NCBI RefSeq assembly: GCF_033473495.1
Contig: NC_088935.1
Span: 62,001 to 126,000 of the forward strand
Origin: Cercospora beticola
Lineage: Eukaryota > Ascomycota > Dothideomycetes > Mycosphaerellales > Mycosphaerellaceae
Length of the DNA: 64,000 bases
Reading direction: 5' to 3'
The translations under genes and the position numbers were made by a program. Shown here piece after piece: positions 44,322 through 55,006 of the stretch; position 1 is the first letter of the stretch; each line of letters opens with the position of its first letter. The notes beneath the pieces are model-generated. The model did no database searches. It had not been told where the DNA came from and was given only the letters and a program-made list of their open reading frames with translations.

Positions 44322-45229
44322 TTACTCCTCAGCGGAGAGGTCGACCAGGCGAGCCCTACCCACGAAAGCCAGGCTCGCCACGGCCACCACCTCCTCCTCT
44401 TCCTCCTCCTCCTCCACCACCACCTTTTCTCCGCCAACCGGTCCAGCGCCGCTCCCCTCCATCTCCCCGCCCGAAGGCATTGTGATGAGTGATGGGAAGG
44501 AAGGGAGCGGCAAGACCGGGGCTTCTCTCGACGTCGTGCGGTCGGGGATTTCTCTGATATTGACAGTCAGTGGCTTGGTATTCGACGCGAAAACCAGAGA
44601 AGAAAAACTTACTCGTTCGCTGCAACGCGAACGAGGGGACTACCCTCGCCGCTTGGTGGTGTGGCGGTGGTGGTGCCGCCTCTCTTTTCGTCGCTCTGCG
44701 GTTCTTCTTGTGGTGGTTGCAGAGTGGATGGTGCTGTGGATGCGCGGAACGCGCGACTCTTGCGGAAGCTGAAGGCTCTTTTGATCATTGAGGCCGTTCT
44801 GCTTGGCGTCTTCTTCACTTCTTCTTCCTTTTCCTCACTTGCTTGTCCTACTCCTGCCTCATTTCCACCCTCACTTGCCTCTTCTTCTTCGATATTTGTA
44901 TCCGATACTCCTGGTCCCTCGGTACTGTCCTCTCCTTCCTTCTCCTCCCCAATAATATACTTGTCCATCCAAGCGCTCAAACGGCTCACAGGCCGAGACT
45001 CGCCTCCTCCTCCACGTGATGAAGCGTATGATAGACGCCGCAAATTGCTCAGACGTGAGGGTGCGCGTGCCAGTTCGCGCCCGCCTTTCTTGATGCCTGC
45101 CGCCGCCTTTTTAATCACTTGCTTACCTTTGGAGACTTCTTCTGGGTTGGGCTCGATCCAGCGCTGACTGGGATTTGCGATGTTGATGGCGGCTCTGCTC
45201 ATCGCGCCGGCACCGTAGTGGAAAGCCAT
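44322..45229 (-). CDS. Acidic low-complexity protein of unknown function
   Basis: Two exons (45229-44613, 44553-44322; 59-nt intron with GTAAGT donor and CTGAC branch) give about 282 residues. The N-terminal 25 residues (MAFHYGAGAMSRAAINIANPSQRW) may form an amphipathic or mitochondrial-type presequence. They are followed by a basic stretch (KKAAAGIKKGGRELARAPSRLSNLRRLS). A Glu-rich block comes next, then a basic RAFSFRKSRAFRAS segment, and a second run of glutamates near the C-terminus. Only composition can be described. The exon join puts the 3' exon in the same frame as a long open stretch, which supports the model. I recognise no family. Confidence 0.6.
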
Positions 45230-45929
45230 GACAGTGAGTGGGTAGTGAGTAGATCGCTGTGCTTGAGGCTGAGCTTGTGCGTGGGCTTGCGGTAAGGGTA
45301 GAAGTCGCTGGGTCGCGGCTGCTGGTGAGTGACAAGTGGCTGAGCAGTGACTGGATCGCTGTGCTTGAGTTTGAGTGCGTGCGTGTGCTTGCAGTGATAT
45401 TCGAAGTGGATGGATAGCTGCTGCCGGTGGGCAAAAGCGAAGAAGTCAACGAAGCCGAGCGGTAGACGAGAGAAGGTCAGGTCGTGTGGTATGTCGTGAG
45501 CAAAGAGTGTTTCGAAAGGTGTGCTGGTCAAAACGAGAGGCCCGCAGTTGCTGAGTTTGCAATCGACCGCACGCGCGCGCAGCTGTACTTCAGATGCAGC
45601 ATTTTCAACGGGCGTCCACACATATCGATATGTGCTCTGCTCGACTCCGGAAGCGGGACTTCTCCATGAGCGCGACGAGTGCTTCGAGTGCCGCCGTGCT
45701 TCGCATCATCTCTCGCGCGGCAATTTTGAAATGCTTTGTGATGTTCTTGCAGCTTCGAGCTGTGTCTGTTGCAGACATTTTGTTGATGCCAAGCCGCAGC
45801 TGGAAGTGAAGTGAAGCTTGTGCAAGCTGAAACACTAGCGCACTTTTCCTTTCAGTTCCACTGCCAGCCCAACTCACCTTGACTGAACAGCTCGCTTCCG
45901 TCACTGGAGAAGAACAACATCATGCCACG
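45230..45929. other. Divergent intergenic region
   Basis: About 700 bases upstream of both the acidic-protein gene and the 2EXR gene. A minus-strand frame at 45605-45904 has no features. Confidence 0.5.
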
Positions 45930-46629
45930 ATGTTATACGAAAACTTAGCAATCAGATTAGCAAAAACTAATCCACTCTGTTCTCCAGATCCAGTCAGCGA
46001 TGAACCCACGAAGCGCGCCACGAGTACCCCGAAGACGTTATCCAAGGACGTGTGTCGCTTTCTCAAGTTACCGGCGGAGCTCCGCGGCCAGATCTACGAG
46101 CTTGTCTTTGCCTGCCACGCCATTGCCGTTGTTCGACACGGAAGTCACCACCAGCCAGGGATCACGCGTGCCAACCGCCAGCTACGCGAAGAAACGCTGT
46201 TGATGTTCTACGCCCGCAGTACCATCAGATTCGGGCTGACATACGAGCGAAATTTCCAGGCAGCACGAAACTGGGTCAGAGCAATGGGCGAGACCGCGAA
46301 CTTCAATGCGGTCAAACAGTTCCAGTTCGCGAGGAAAAGTATACCACCCGAAGTCTTTTCTCGGATGCTCACTGACTCCTGAAGATCCAGATTCACCCAC
46401 TGCGAGAGTGATTGTATTGCGATTCGCCCAGGACAAGAACACCTGGGAATTCGGCATCAGCAATCCTGCGAAGAAGCGGGCTCTGTATCATACACCCAGG
46501 ACGCAAAGCAAGCGAGCAGAGGAGCAAAGAGGCCTAGCAGCAGCATTCTACTCGCTCCTGGACAGCAATGGAGGGCGACTAGATGATATAGTACTACTGT
46601 TGTTGATGCGCTGGTGCAGGCCGAATTGA
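45930..46629 (+). pseudogene. 2EXR/F-box-like protein with a frameshift
   Basis: The ATG at 45930 starts a frame whose core FLKLPAELRGQIYELVF, followed by PGITRANRQLREETLLMFY, is the 2EXR/F-box-like signature abundant in Dothideomycetes. The frame ends at TGA 46379-46381 right after MLTDS. Immediately downstream, in a different frame, the protein resumes naturally (PEDPDSPTARVIVLRFAQDKN and onward) and runs to a stop at 46627-46629. The break lies in CACTGACT (46369-46376), where ACTG followed by ACT looks like a 4-base tandem duplication; without it the frame would be continuous. The intact product would be about 230 residues. It is either a young pseudogene or an assembly error. Confidence 0.7.
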
Positions 46630-46780
46630 GAGTCGGTCAGCATGCTGCATTTCGAGGATTGACGAGACTCTTGGGAAGGTGGAGCGTGGCAGTTTGAGCA
46701 AGCTGTGATTGCTTTTCGGCTTCATCGCGTCTATCGCTGCATATCGACATAATTCAGACTTCACATGGGTCGTGTACTTT

Positions 46781-47588
46781 TTACACGAGCTGCTTGACCT
46801 GATAGCCAGTAGATTAGCCCAACGCTCCCCGTCCGAAGGAAGGACGAGAGGGATCTTTCACCTCGAAGAAACGCTTGAGCCACCAGACTTGGAAGACGCC
46901 TTCGCCGACGAGAACGCCGAGCTGGAGCAGACTCCACCACTTGACACGAGCGTTGGTGCTCTCGGCTGTGTTGCGATGTGTTCGCTCGCGAACCACGATG
47001 TATCCTTGTTCGTCCTTGACCTGAGCCATCAGCTCGGACATGGCGCGGACTCGGTATTGTTAGCAATGTACATGACAGGCAGTATCATCGGTATCCAACA
47101 CACCTTCTTTCTCTAGAGGATCTTGTGGTGCCTCGCTCTCGGGCACGTAGACAATTCCGTGCACGTTGAAGCTGACTTCTTTTGTGTTCGCTGACCAGTT
47201 CTCGTTGCTGAAGCAGTATGTGTATCGTCCATCCTCTTTCGCCTCGAAGGAGTGATCTCCGGCGCTGACGGTTCGCTGGTGGACGAGGAACGAATTGCTC
47301 GGTGCTTGTATCTATCGCAGAGCCTCCGGGTCAGTATAAGTCCCACCCATGCATTAATCCTAGTCCAAATGTCGCTCCTCTTGTTCAACGCACCCAAAAG
47401 TCGATATCCAGATTTCCACTTCCTCCAAATTCTCTATCGCCGACCTGGAACGTGACGGTCATGCGATCGTCCTTGTGGAGATTCTCGTGGAAGCACTCTC
47501 GGGAGTGGGCCCGCAGCTGAATGTTGTGCGCATTGCTGAAGGCGAACAGCGACAGCACCGAAACCAGAATGCTGACAAGGAACGCCAT
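46781..47588 (-). CDS. EMP24: p24-family cargo receptor (Emp24/p24-beta type)
   Basis: Four exons (47588-47394, 47311-47104, 47049-46862, 46798-46781) give 202 residues, the normal p24 size. The signal peptide (MAFLVSILVSVLSLFAFSNA) leads into a GOLD domain with conserved features: HSRECFHENL, a cysteine pair with YCFSN, and FDVHG-like FNVHGIVYVP. A helical stalk (RAMSELMAQVKDEQ, YIVVRERTHRNTAESTNARV) follows, then one transmembrane helix starting KWWSLLQ. The last exon is 18 nt and completes the cytosolic tail FFEVKQLV, whose FF and terminal LV are COPII/COPI sorting signals of p24-beta proteins. Skipping that splice would give a different, atypical 13-residue tail. Emp24 cycles between ER and Golgi, loading GPI-anchored and other cargo. 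Confidence 0.95.
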
Positions 47589-49034
47589 CGTGGTGGCTGG
47601 TGAAGCTGGATCGTAACAGAATCGAAGGTGCAATTGTGCAGCGTGGTCGTGGGGATAGAACAAACGTGTTCGTGCAAGACCCCTGGTCTCCTGCTGCTTC
47701 CCAGTCCAATCGTGGTGGAGATCTCGTGAATCTGGTGTCTTGGCAAGGGTTCACATTTCACTTCACTTCTCCTTTCACGTGTCCACAGCCTCTCTCCCGC
47801 TCTGGCTTGGCTTGCGGTCCGCGTTGTGCTACAGTGAAGCCTATGCAGAAAGCATTGATACACATAGGCTGGACACGCAGGCGAGCTGATAAGTAGTGCA
47901 TGATTTCAAGATGGGCTCATGTGGCAGGTGCCAACCTTCGGCCTTCGACGCCGAAAAGACAGGATTGAAGTCAAGGCATCGAACAGCAGTACAGACTCAT
48001 CCTGGGCACAATTGCTCAACTTACCAGTGCGATAATGCGAAACAAGGGTGCAAAAATCCGCATCGAAGCGCTCCTCGCGAAAAGTCGTTCCGACGAACTC
48101 ATGACTTCTTTTCGCCCTACGATAGACACCAGGCGGCACAATACATGCGTGGACGCCTCATTGCGAAACGACTGGACTCGGCACAGGCAAAGCTCGTGGT
48201 CTGCCGCTTCCCAGTCTGATAAGAATCGATGCACAGCAGGCAGTAAAGGACGTCTTACGCGAAGCACGATGCACGCCACCAGATGAAGAAACGACCCATA
48301 AATGCAGATTTTGCACCTGCCCCAATGCCTATCATGGTCTTGATTGCATCTCTGATATCGAGTACGCTTTTTAGCTGATGTTGAACCAGTCGCCAGGCAC
48401 CTCAGTCTTAGACTTTTTTCCTCCGCAGACTTGTCTTGCTCCTCTGGTCGATTTTGTGTGCGGCGCACATTTTGTAGGTTCTTGCTTTTCTGCCCTCCAA
48501 ACTGACTATGCGCTGTTTCAAAACTCCGTGCAAGAGATGTCTACAGATGCAGCTTCACGTTCGCCGAACGGCGCGACCGTTGCCATGACGCCGGCTACAC
48601 TTCACGCCAACATCATAGCTTCGATATTGATTTCCATCGCCGATCGCAATCCTCACTCACTGACAAAAGAAACTCATAAGGGCCACACATACAGCTACCC
48701 ACCATGGGCCGTCTCTCGACCTCTCTCGCGGCGGAAGCGACACATGCAGACAACCTACCTGTGCAGCTACCCAATATCTCGGCACTCGACCTGCTCCTGC
48801 CAAAAAGCGCCATCAAGTCCAACTCCAGCAGAAGGAGCCAGGTCAGTCCCGAAGTTCCTTTCATATGAATTCTTTCCGCATACTCCTTTCACTAGTCGCC
48901 TCATTCATTGTGCTGCTCGAAAGTGTCTCGCTCTCAGACACCTTCGCATCACTACCTCCACTTACCACCCTTTTCCTTCCGTCTCTTCTCATTTCACTTC
49001 ATTTAATCCCATTCTTCGAGTCTCCTTCCACAAC
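47589..49034. other. Divergent intergenic region and long leader
   Basis: About 1.45 kb between EMP24 and the Myb-like gene. The Myb-like frame is open back to 48378, but the upstream 219 codons are Cys/His/Ser-rich, pyrimidine-tract DNA (48860-49020 is CT-rich) and look like 5' leader. No separate gene was seen. Confidence 0.5.
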
Positions 49035-50312
49035 ATGTCTTTCACGTTGTTCCCCTATCGCTCAATAGCGGCGCCGAAGATGTACTTGGTTGATTCTGAC
49101 ACTGGTCAGCCACTCAACAGGTCCATGGAAAGTCTACAACTACCCTCTGCTTCAGCCATCGCAGATGCGGAAATCAGGCGCGACAGGCGTGGGAAGCTCG
49201 TCATGGTGCGCCACAAGGGCTCGAGTATTATCAACGGAGGTGGAATTGTCGCTGGAACCGAAGTCATCACATTTGAGGACATCAAGAAGAGTGTCAACAA
49301 GATGAAGGAACAAGAGAGCGGCGAAGAGAAGAAGAGCGTCAAGGATGATGGCAAATCAAAGAAAGAAGAGAAAGGTTCGAAAGAAGGCAAGCCTTCGAAC
49401 GATCAGAAGAAGGGCGGCAAAGACAATGCGCAGAAGGCCGAGGGTAAGCCTGGCAACGACTTCACTCCTGAAGAGGATGCAAAGTTGAGAGAGCTGAAAG
49501 AGCCGACTAGCAAGGGCGGCTCCAGATCATGGAAGGACATCGCGGAGGAAATGGGAAAGGGAGTGGACTGCTTGAAGGCGCGCTGGAATGAGATTAAGGA
49601 CGCAGGTAAAGCTGGCGGAGGAGAGTCGAACGACAAGAAGGACAACGAGAATAAGCCGCAGGAGCAGAAGAAAGGTGAGGGAAAGGGCAAAGGCAAGGGT
49701 AACAAAGGAGCGAAAGAGAATGAAGATGCTGGCAAGAACAACAACAATGGTGGAGGTCAGCAAAAACTCGACAAGTTCGTTTTCACGGAGGCCGAAGACA
49801 GTGAGCTACGAGACCAGATGCAAGCTGGATCTACATGGAAGATTGTCGCAAAAGCGCTCAAGAAGCCGCAAGAAGCGTGCAAGAAGCGCTGGGATGAGAT
49901 CGGTGGCGATGCTGCAAAGGAGGAGCCCAAGAAAGATGAACCGCCGAAGCAGGAGAAGACTACGAATGCAGCTGAGAAGAAAGACAACGCTAAGAAAGAG
50001 CATACAAAACAGGAGACCGCCAAGAAGCCAGCCAGCGTCGTCAAGAAGGCCTCTTCTAGGGCTGGCTCTGTGGCAGGAAGTGTTCGAAGCACTCGGTCGT
50101 CGGTCAAGTTCAGCATCCGCGAATGGCGAGCCCTCCAAGAGGACGACTTCTTCTCCTTCGATGAGCTGCAACTGCTATGCCAACTGATAGGCAAGCATGG
50201 CGAGGCGAGCTGGTTGGGCATCGCGAGCGCATTTCATGACAAGACAGGCAGGAGAGTGCATCCCGACGACATCAGAGAGAAATTTGAGGCTATCGGAAAG
50301 ACCTGCATATGA
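49035..50312 (+). CDS. Lysine-rich protein with three Myb/SANT-like helices-turn-helix
   Basis: A single exon of 425 residues from the ATG at 49035 (MSFTLFPYRS). Residues 30-95 form a compact N-terminal region with an I-x-G-G-G-I-V motif. Then Lys/Glu/Asp-rich linkers alternate with three Myb-like units: FTPEEDAKLRELKE...WKDIAEEMGK...LKARWNEIK, then FTEAEDSELRDQMQ...WKIVAKALKK...CKKRWDEI, and a C-terminal FDELQLLCQLIGKHGEASWLGIASAF...REKFEAIG. The W-x-W spacing and acidic first helix are those of the fungal 'Myb-like DNA-binding' domain group. A nuclear role on DNA or chromatin is inferred. The very charged linkers suggest a flexible tether. No pathway is implied by its neighbours. Confidence 0.8.
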   Translation: MSFTLFPYRSIAAPKMYLVDSDTGQPLNRSMESLQLPSASAIADAEIRRDRRGKLVMVRHKGSSIINGGGIVAGTEVITFEDIKKSVNKMKEQESGEEKKSVKDDGKSKKEEKGSKEGKPSNDQKKGGKDNAQKAEGKPGNDFTPEEDAKLRELKEPTSKGGSRSWKDIAEEMGKGVDCLKARWNEIKDAGKAGGGESNDKKDNENKPQEQKKGEGKGKGKGNKGAKENEDAGKNNNNGGGQQKLDKFVFTEAEDSELRDQMQAGSTWKIVAKALKKPQEACKKRWDEIGGDAAKEEPKKDEPPKQEKTTNAAEKKDNAKKEHTKQETAKKPASVVKKASSRAGSVAGSVRSTRSSVKFSIREWRALQEDDFFSFDELQLLCQLIGKHGEASWLGIASAFHDKTGRRVHPDDIREKFEAIGKTCI

Positions 50313-50824
50313 GCTAGCCTGCACTTGTGGCGATAAGGATGATCTGCTTGACACTCACAGCCTACGAAACTGCGTCAGAGTAAGTGCGGCAAGCAGAGGT
50401 TCACCGGTGCTACATTAAGTGCAGATGCAAATACAGCAGTCTGATTGGACCATGGAAATTCCTGGCTGAGAATTAGACATAACCGATGCAGCTGCTCGGT
50501 AATCCTTGGGTAAGCAGCGTGGGGAAGCCATGACAAGGTAGCTGCAAACAATGAGCATATGCGAGCACATTTTCGTCTATCGAGGTACTAAAATAATATC
50601 TACTCGAGCAACAGAGCACAGCCTACGGCGAATGAACATGGCCCGATTGCAACTTACCTTAGCGGATCAAGCGCACGTGCTGTTGGAACATCGATACCGC
50701 GATCCTGCAGCTGAGATGTGACGCCCTCGCTAGGCATTCAGCTGACAGATGCGGCACAGAAAGCAATATAATGCAAAGCGATGCCTGTCCTCACGTAGCG
50801 TAACATCGATCTCTTCCTCTCAAC
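50313..50824. other. Intergenic, no gene recognised
   Basis: About 510 bases between two plus-strand genes, AT-richer than average; it contains the catalase promoter. Nothing specific identified. Confidence 0.5.
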
Positions 50825-51827
50825 ATGCCTTTGACAAGCGACGCCCACACCCTTGACGTTGCGAACAAGCTCGTGAGCGTACTTCGTGAAAGTGCTGGTA
50901 CCCCGAAAGCATTTCGTCCAGGCAAGAATATACAGTTTTAATCCCAAGATGTGACTGGAATAGGACTGACCCCCCGCAGCTCATGCCAAAGGACACCTCG
51001 TGAAAGGCACATTCAAACCAGCCGCTGAAGCCGCATCACTCTCAAAAGCACCACACTTCAACCATGCCTCAACACCGTTTTTAATGCGATTCTCCGTCGG
51101 AACCGGCCTTCCAACAATCTCAGACAAAGATCCCAAAGCCAGTCCTCGAGGTCTAGCAATTCGCTTCCTGCTCAGTGAAGATGGTCATCAGCATACAGAT
51201 ATCATCGGACACTCAACTCCGAATTTTCCAGTAGCATCTGGCGAAGGATTCCTATCACTGATGCATGCATCGAAGAACGGAGTTTTTGAAGAGTTTCTGA
51301 AAGGCAGTCCAGCTGCTGACGCATTTTTCAAAGTCCCTATACCTTATCCGGAGAGTTTCTTGACGGATAAGTTTTTTATGGTTAATGCTTTCAAGTTTGT
51401 GAATAAGGAAGGACAGGAGAAGTTTGGGAGGTATCGTGTGGTGCCTGAGGAGTACATTACGCTTTCGGAGGAGGAGTTAAAGGAGAAATCTGATTCTTAT
51501 CTCTTCGAGGAATTGGAAGAGAGGCTTGGGAAGGGATCTGTGACGCTGAAGCTTGTGGTTCAGGTTGCGGAAGAGGGCGATGTTACTGACGATGCGACTA
51601 TGAGGTGGCCGGAAAGCAGAGAACTTGTGGAATTGGGCAGTTTTGTTCTTGAGACTTATGTGAAGACGGATGAGAGTCTCAAGGAGCAGCAGAAGATCAT
51701 TTTTGATCCTATTCCGAGGGTTGAGGGTATTGAGCCTTCTGCGGATCCGATATTGGAGATGCGGGCGGCGGTGTATCTGATTTCTGGTCGGATTAGACGG
51801 GAGGCGCAGAAGGAGATGGAGAAGTAG
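50825..51827 (+). CDS. Small-subunit heme catalase-like protein (SrpA type)
   Basis: Two exons (50825-50921, 50980-51827) give about 314 residues, much shorter than classical catalases (about 500) and typical of the SrpA-like group. The catalytic histidine motif is formed across the splice (FRPAHAKGHLVKGTF). The substrate channel region SVGTGLPTISDKDPKASPRGLAIRF and the NFPVASGEGF segment follow. A candidate proximal heme ligand lies in RAAVY (RxxxY) near the C-terminus. The intron starts with GC (CAG|GCAAGA) and ends CCGCAG, and no GT donor would keep the frame, so this is a GC-AG intron. The enzyme probably breaks down hydrogen peroxide or organic peroxides in cytosol or peroxisome; no clear peroxisomal tail is seen (ends EMEK). 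Confidence 0.9.
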
Positions 51828-52275
51828 ATTGTAATGATAGACTTGTTCCCGTTGTTCGTCGGTGATTTCTGTGTCAGCTTCTGCTCGTGGGAAATTCCGT
51901 GACGTCGTTGTGGCTGGCTTCGTGTCCGCCTGCCAGGATTGTCTCCGTCCATGCATGGCCTCCGCCGACCAATGTTGCACACTCCATCTCGTTCCATCTG
52001 CGTCAGCGAATGTTTAGCGGCCTGCTTCGGCACGGATGCGAGCTTTGCAGTCGAGCAGACGGACGGAGAGGCTGTGCAGAAACGGGATCCACATTCGCGT
52101 CTCAGCTCTCCAGTTACTTTGACAGCTCGCCCACGCGACGTGTCATGGCAGCTATTCCGTCACCATGTCATCCGAGTGGCGCCTGGGACTGACCCTCTAG
52201 AAGTTTTGTGAGATTTCTTGCTCCTACTTGCAGATGTCGGAAAGGTAGACCGCCAGCAGCGGAAGACTGCGCAGC
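51828..52275. other. Intergenic, no gene recognised
   Basis: About 450 bases between the catalase and IML2 genes, both on the plus strand. No feature beyond promoter sequence is expected here. Confidence 0.5.
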
Positions 52276-54583
52276 ATGGCGATGAAATGGCTTCGAGCGG
52301 CCAAGCCCAGTGTGCACTCCAGCAAGAGCCTCACGGCGCTGGACGAGCCGCATGCATGTGAGGACCCGCCGCGGAGGACTGGCACACAAGGCGACTAATG
52401 AGCAATAGTGGCAGAGGCAATGAGCCATGCGGCTCTCATCATGAACGATGGTAACAAGCCTACGACGAACTTCGAATGAGCTGTACTTACGGGTGCCTAG
52501 AGGTCGAGAAAGCAGAAGTTGAGCTGAGCAAAGGCACCAGTCCTTTCCATAAGCTGGGAACGGCGACAACGTTGTTCTTGCGAGCGACTCTAGGGTTCGA
52601 AAAGGAGATTATGGAGCAGGTGTGGGCTTTGCTGTCCAGGCACGAATCGAGGACAACGCGCTGACGGTGTCCGCCCTCCTCTAGGCAGCATTGCGACTTG
52701 CAGACGCGGAAGAGGCAGCCAGCGAACACCAAAGACGTGCACTACGAGATCCTTCGACAGCCCACGAGAGCAAAATCTATCCGCGAGGTTCTGAGTATGC
52801 GCTCTGCCATGCCGAGACGCAACTCATGGCGGCAGTGGTTGCGGTACTGAACGAGAGCTTGACAGAGTCTTTAAGAGGGTTCTACAGATTGCGAAAGGCA
52901 TTCACCACACTCTCAGAGATCATTGAGGCGGAGAATCGATACGTGGAGAAGTATCACTCTGGGTCGACATCATCTTTGTCCAGTGCGAGCGTGGATAAAG
53001 CTTCGGAAGCAGAGACATCAGGCACATCATCTGGAGTGTTAACACCTGTGGAAAAGACAGAGGATGAGGACGAGTTCAAAGATGCTGTGGAGAGTGCTTC
53101 GGAACAGCCAACACCTATGGAATATCAGGGGAAGCTTGAATATCCTGATGTGGACCAGCTGAACCTGCAGGACAAACCGCAAACACTGGAGAAAGACACG
53201 GCTGGTAACGGATCTGGGACAGCCAATGGTGCAGCCGGTGATGGGCCACCAGCATATGAATCGTCCAGCTCGAAACGGCAGCCTGACACCGAGGTCGACG
53301 GTTTCGACTTCAGAGCCATCATGGACGATCCAATAGATCACTTTATACACTCGGGAGCCGCGATGTGCTTTGGACTGCTACAGCTCCTGCTTTCCATGAT
53401 ACCTCCGGCCTTTGGGAAGATCCTTTCGATCTTCTCTTTTCGTGGAGATCGCGAGGCGGGCATGCGCCTGCTCTGGAGAGCTACGGCATTCAAGAACAAC
53501 ATCAATGGTGCCATGGCTGGCCTGGTCCTCCTGCCTTTCCACAACGCCGCCATTGCGCTGTGCGACATTCACAGGAAAGAGTCATATCCCAAAGAGAGGC
53601 TTCATGGTCTTTTGAAGGAGATGCGCACTCTCTATCCACGGTCCATCATGTGGGTCTTAGAGGAATCGCGAATGCATGGCGTGGAACGGAACCTGGAAGA
53701 AGCAGTGGATATCCTCACTCGCGATGCTAAAACTTCATCGTTGAAGCAGATGGAAGCTCTTCGCGTCTTTGAGACCAGCATGGCTTTAATGTTCCTGCAC
53801 CGGTACGAGGAATGCGCTGCGGCATTTCAGAAGTGCGTACATCTCAATAACTGGAGTCATGGACTTTACTACTACATTGCTGGTTCCTGTTTCGTGGAGC
53901 TGTACAGACAATGTCAGCACACAGATCCGAAGCTTGCAGAGACGTACCGAGATAAGGCCAAGCATCTCCTCGGCCAGGTCGCGAGTAATACGGGCAAGAA
54001 AAAATTCATGGCACGACAGTTACCATTGGACGTGTACATCAATCGCAAACTTGTGAAGTGGCAGCATCGGGCCAAGACTCGCGACTGCGATCTTATCGAT
54101 GCAATTGGCGTGTCTCCACTCGAGGAGATGATCTACTTCTGGAACGGCTACAAGCGCATGAGTCCGGCGCATTTGCAAGAGTCCATGGCTCGGCTGGCCT
54201 GGTCGCGTGACCAACCGACTTGGCCTGGCGAAGCTGTGGACGAGAAAGCCATCTGTGCAGTGTTGCAAGCAACTGTATTGAGGAATCTTGGAAAGACCGA
54301 GGAGGCCAAAACGATGCTCGGTGAGCATGTATTCTGTTACGAGCCGCACCAGATCACTGCATGCGATCAAGCGGACAATTGGCCTTTGCCTGTAGCACAC
54401 TATGAGCTCTCCGTTTGCCACTGGAACGAGGCGGGAGGTCAAGACGGCGATGTTGCAAAGCTCAAGCTGTGCAGTGACGAGCTTGCGAAGGTGGAAAGAT
54501 GGGGAAGCTTTGAGCTTGATGCGAGAGTCGGATTGAAGCTGACCACCGCTCGACAAACGTTGACGCAGACTGGTATCAATTGA
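52276..54583 (+). CDS. IML2: Inclusion body clearance protein Iml2 (TPR-repeat, DUF3808)
   Basis: Four exons (52276-52357, 52409-52450, 52501-52619, 52685-54583) give about 713 residues. The short 5' exons restore a conserved N-terminus: LAEAMSHAALIMNDEVEKAE, then SKGTSPFHKLG and FLRATLGFEKEIM. All joins are in phase, with introns of 50-65 nt. The DUF3808 core is clear: KIYPRGSEYALCHAETQLMAAV, then LNESLTESLRGFYRLRKAF. After an acidic Ser-rich insertion come HSGAAMCFGLLQLLLSMIPPAFGKILSIFSFRGDRE and the tetratricopeptide-like C-terminal half (EALRVFETSMALMFL, LYYYIAGSCFVELYR). Yeast Iml2 helps clear inclusion bodies with lipid droplets and is membrane- or mitochondria-associated. The ATG six bases later (52282) is an equally good start. 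Confidence 0.92.
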
Positions 54584-55006
54584 GCCACTGTTCGATTGCT
54601 GCATTTATATAAACATAGACACTTGCATAGCAGTCGCGCAGGAGCTGTTTTGACAATCCATGTCCGCGTCGGCATCGGCACGTCCGATCGAACGTCACTT
54701 TCGGCTCTCCTCATCGCCAACTTTCCCAGTTTACGATCGTCTGGATCTGGAGCTAAAAAGAGCCAATGCCCGTGGGGAGCTGGATCCGGCTACCCAATGT
54801 TCACCTTGGGCTGATTTATATTAGAAAGGGATCGCATTCTGCACCCCAGGTTGTGTAACAAATATATCGGCAGCACATGTCACCATCACAGCTGCTGCGG
54901 CACGACATTGGCGAGCTGACACTATCACTAGTGCGACCAGCCTTATGTCTGGAACCATCAAGGGATCCCTGACCCGCGTGCTGTGGCTTCCGATCGTGGT
55001 GCCAGT
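54584..55006. other. Intergenic, no gene recognised
   Basis: About 420 bases upstream of the photoreceptor gene. No obvious white-collar (GATC) cluster was counted by eye. Confidence 0.45.

Noticed and set aside
48378..49034. 219-codon in-frame extension of the Myb-like protein
   Set aside because: Starts with a non-ATG codon and runs through pyrimidine-rich leader DNA; the protein-like sequence begins at MSFTLFPYRS.
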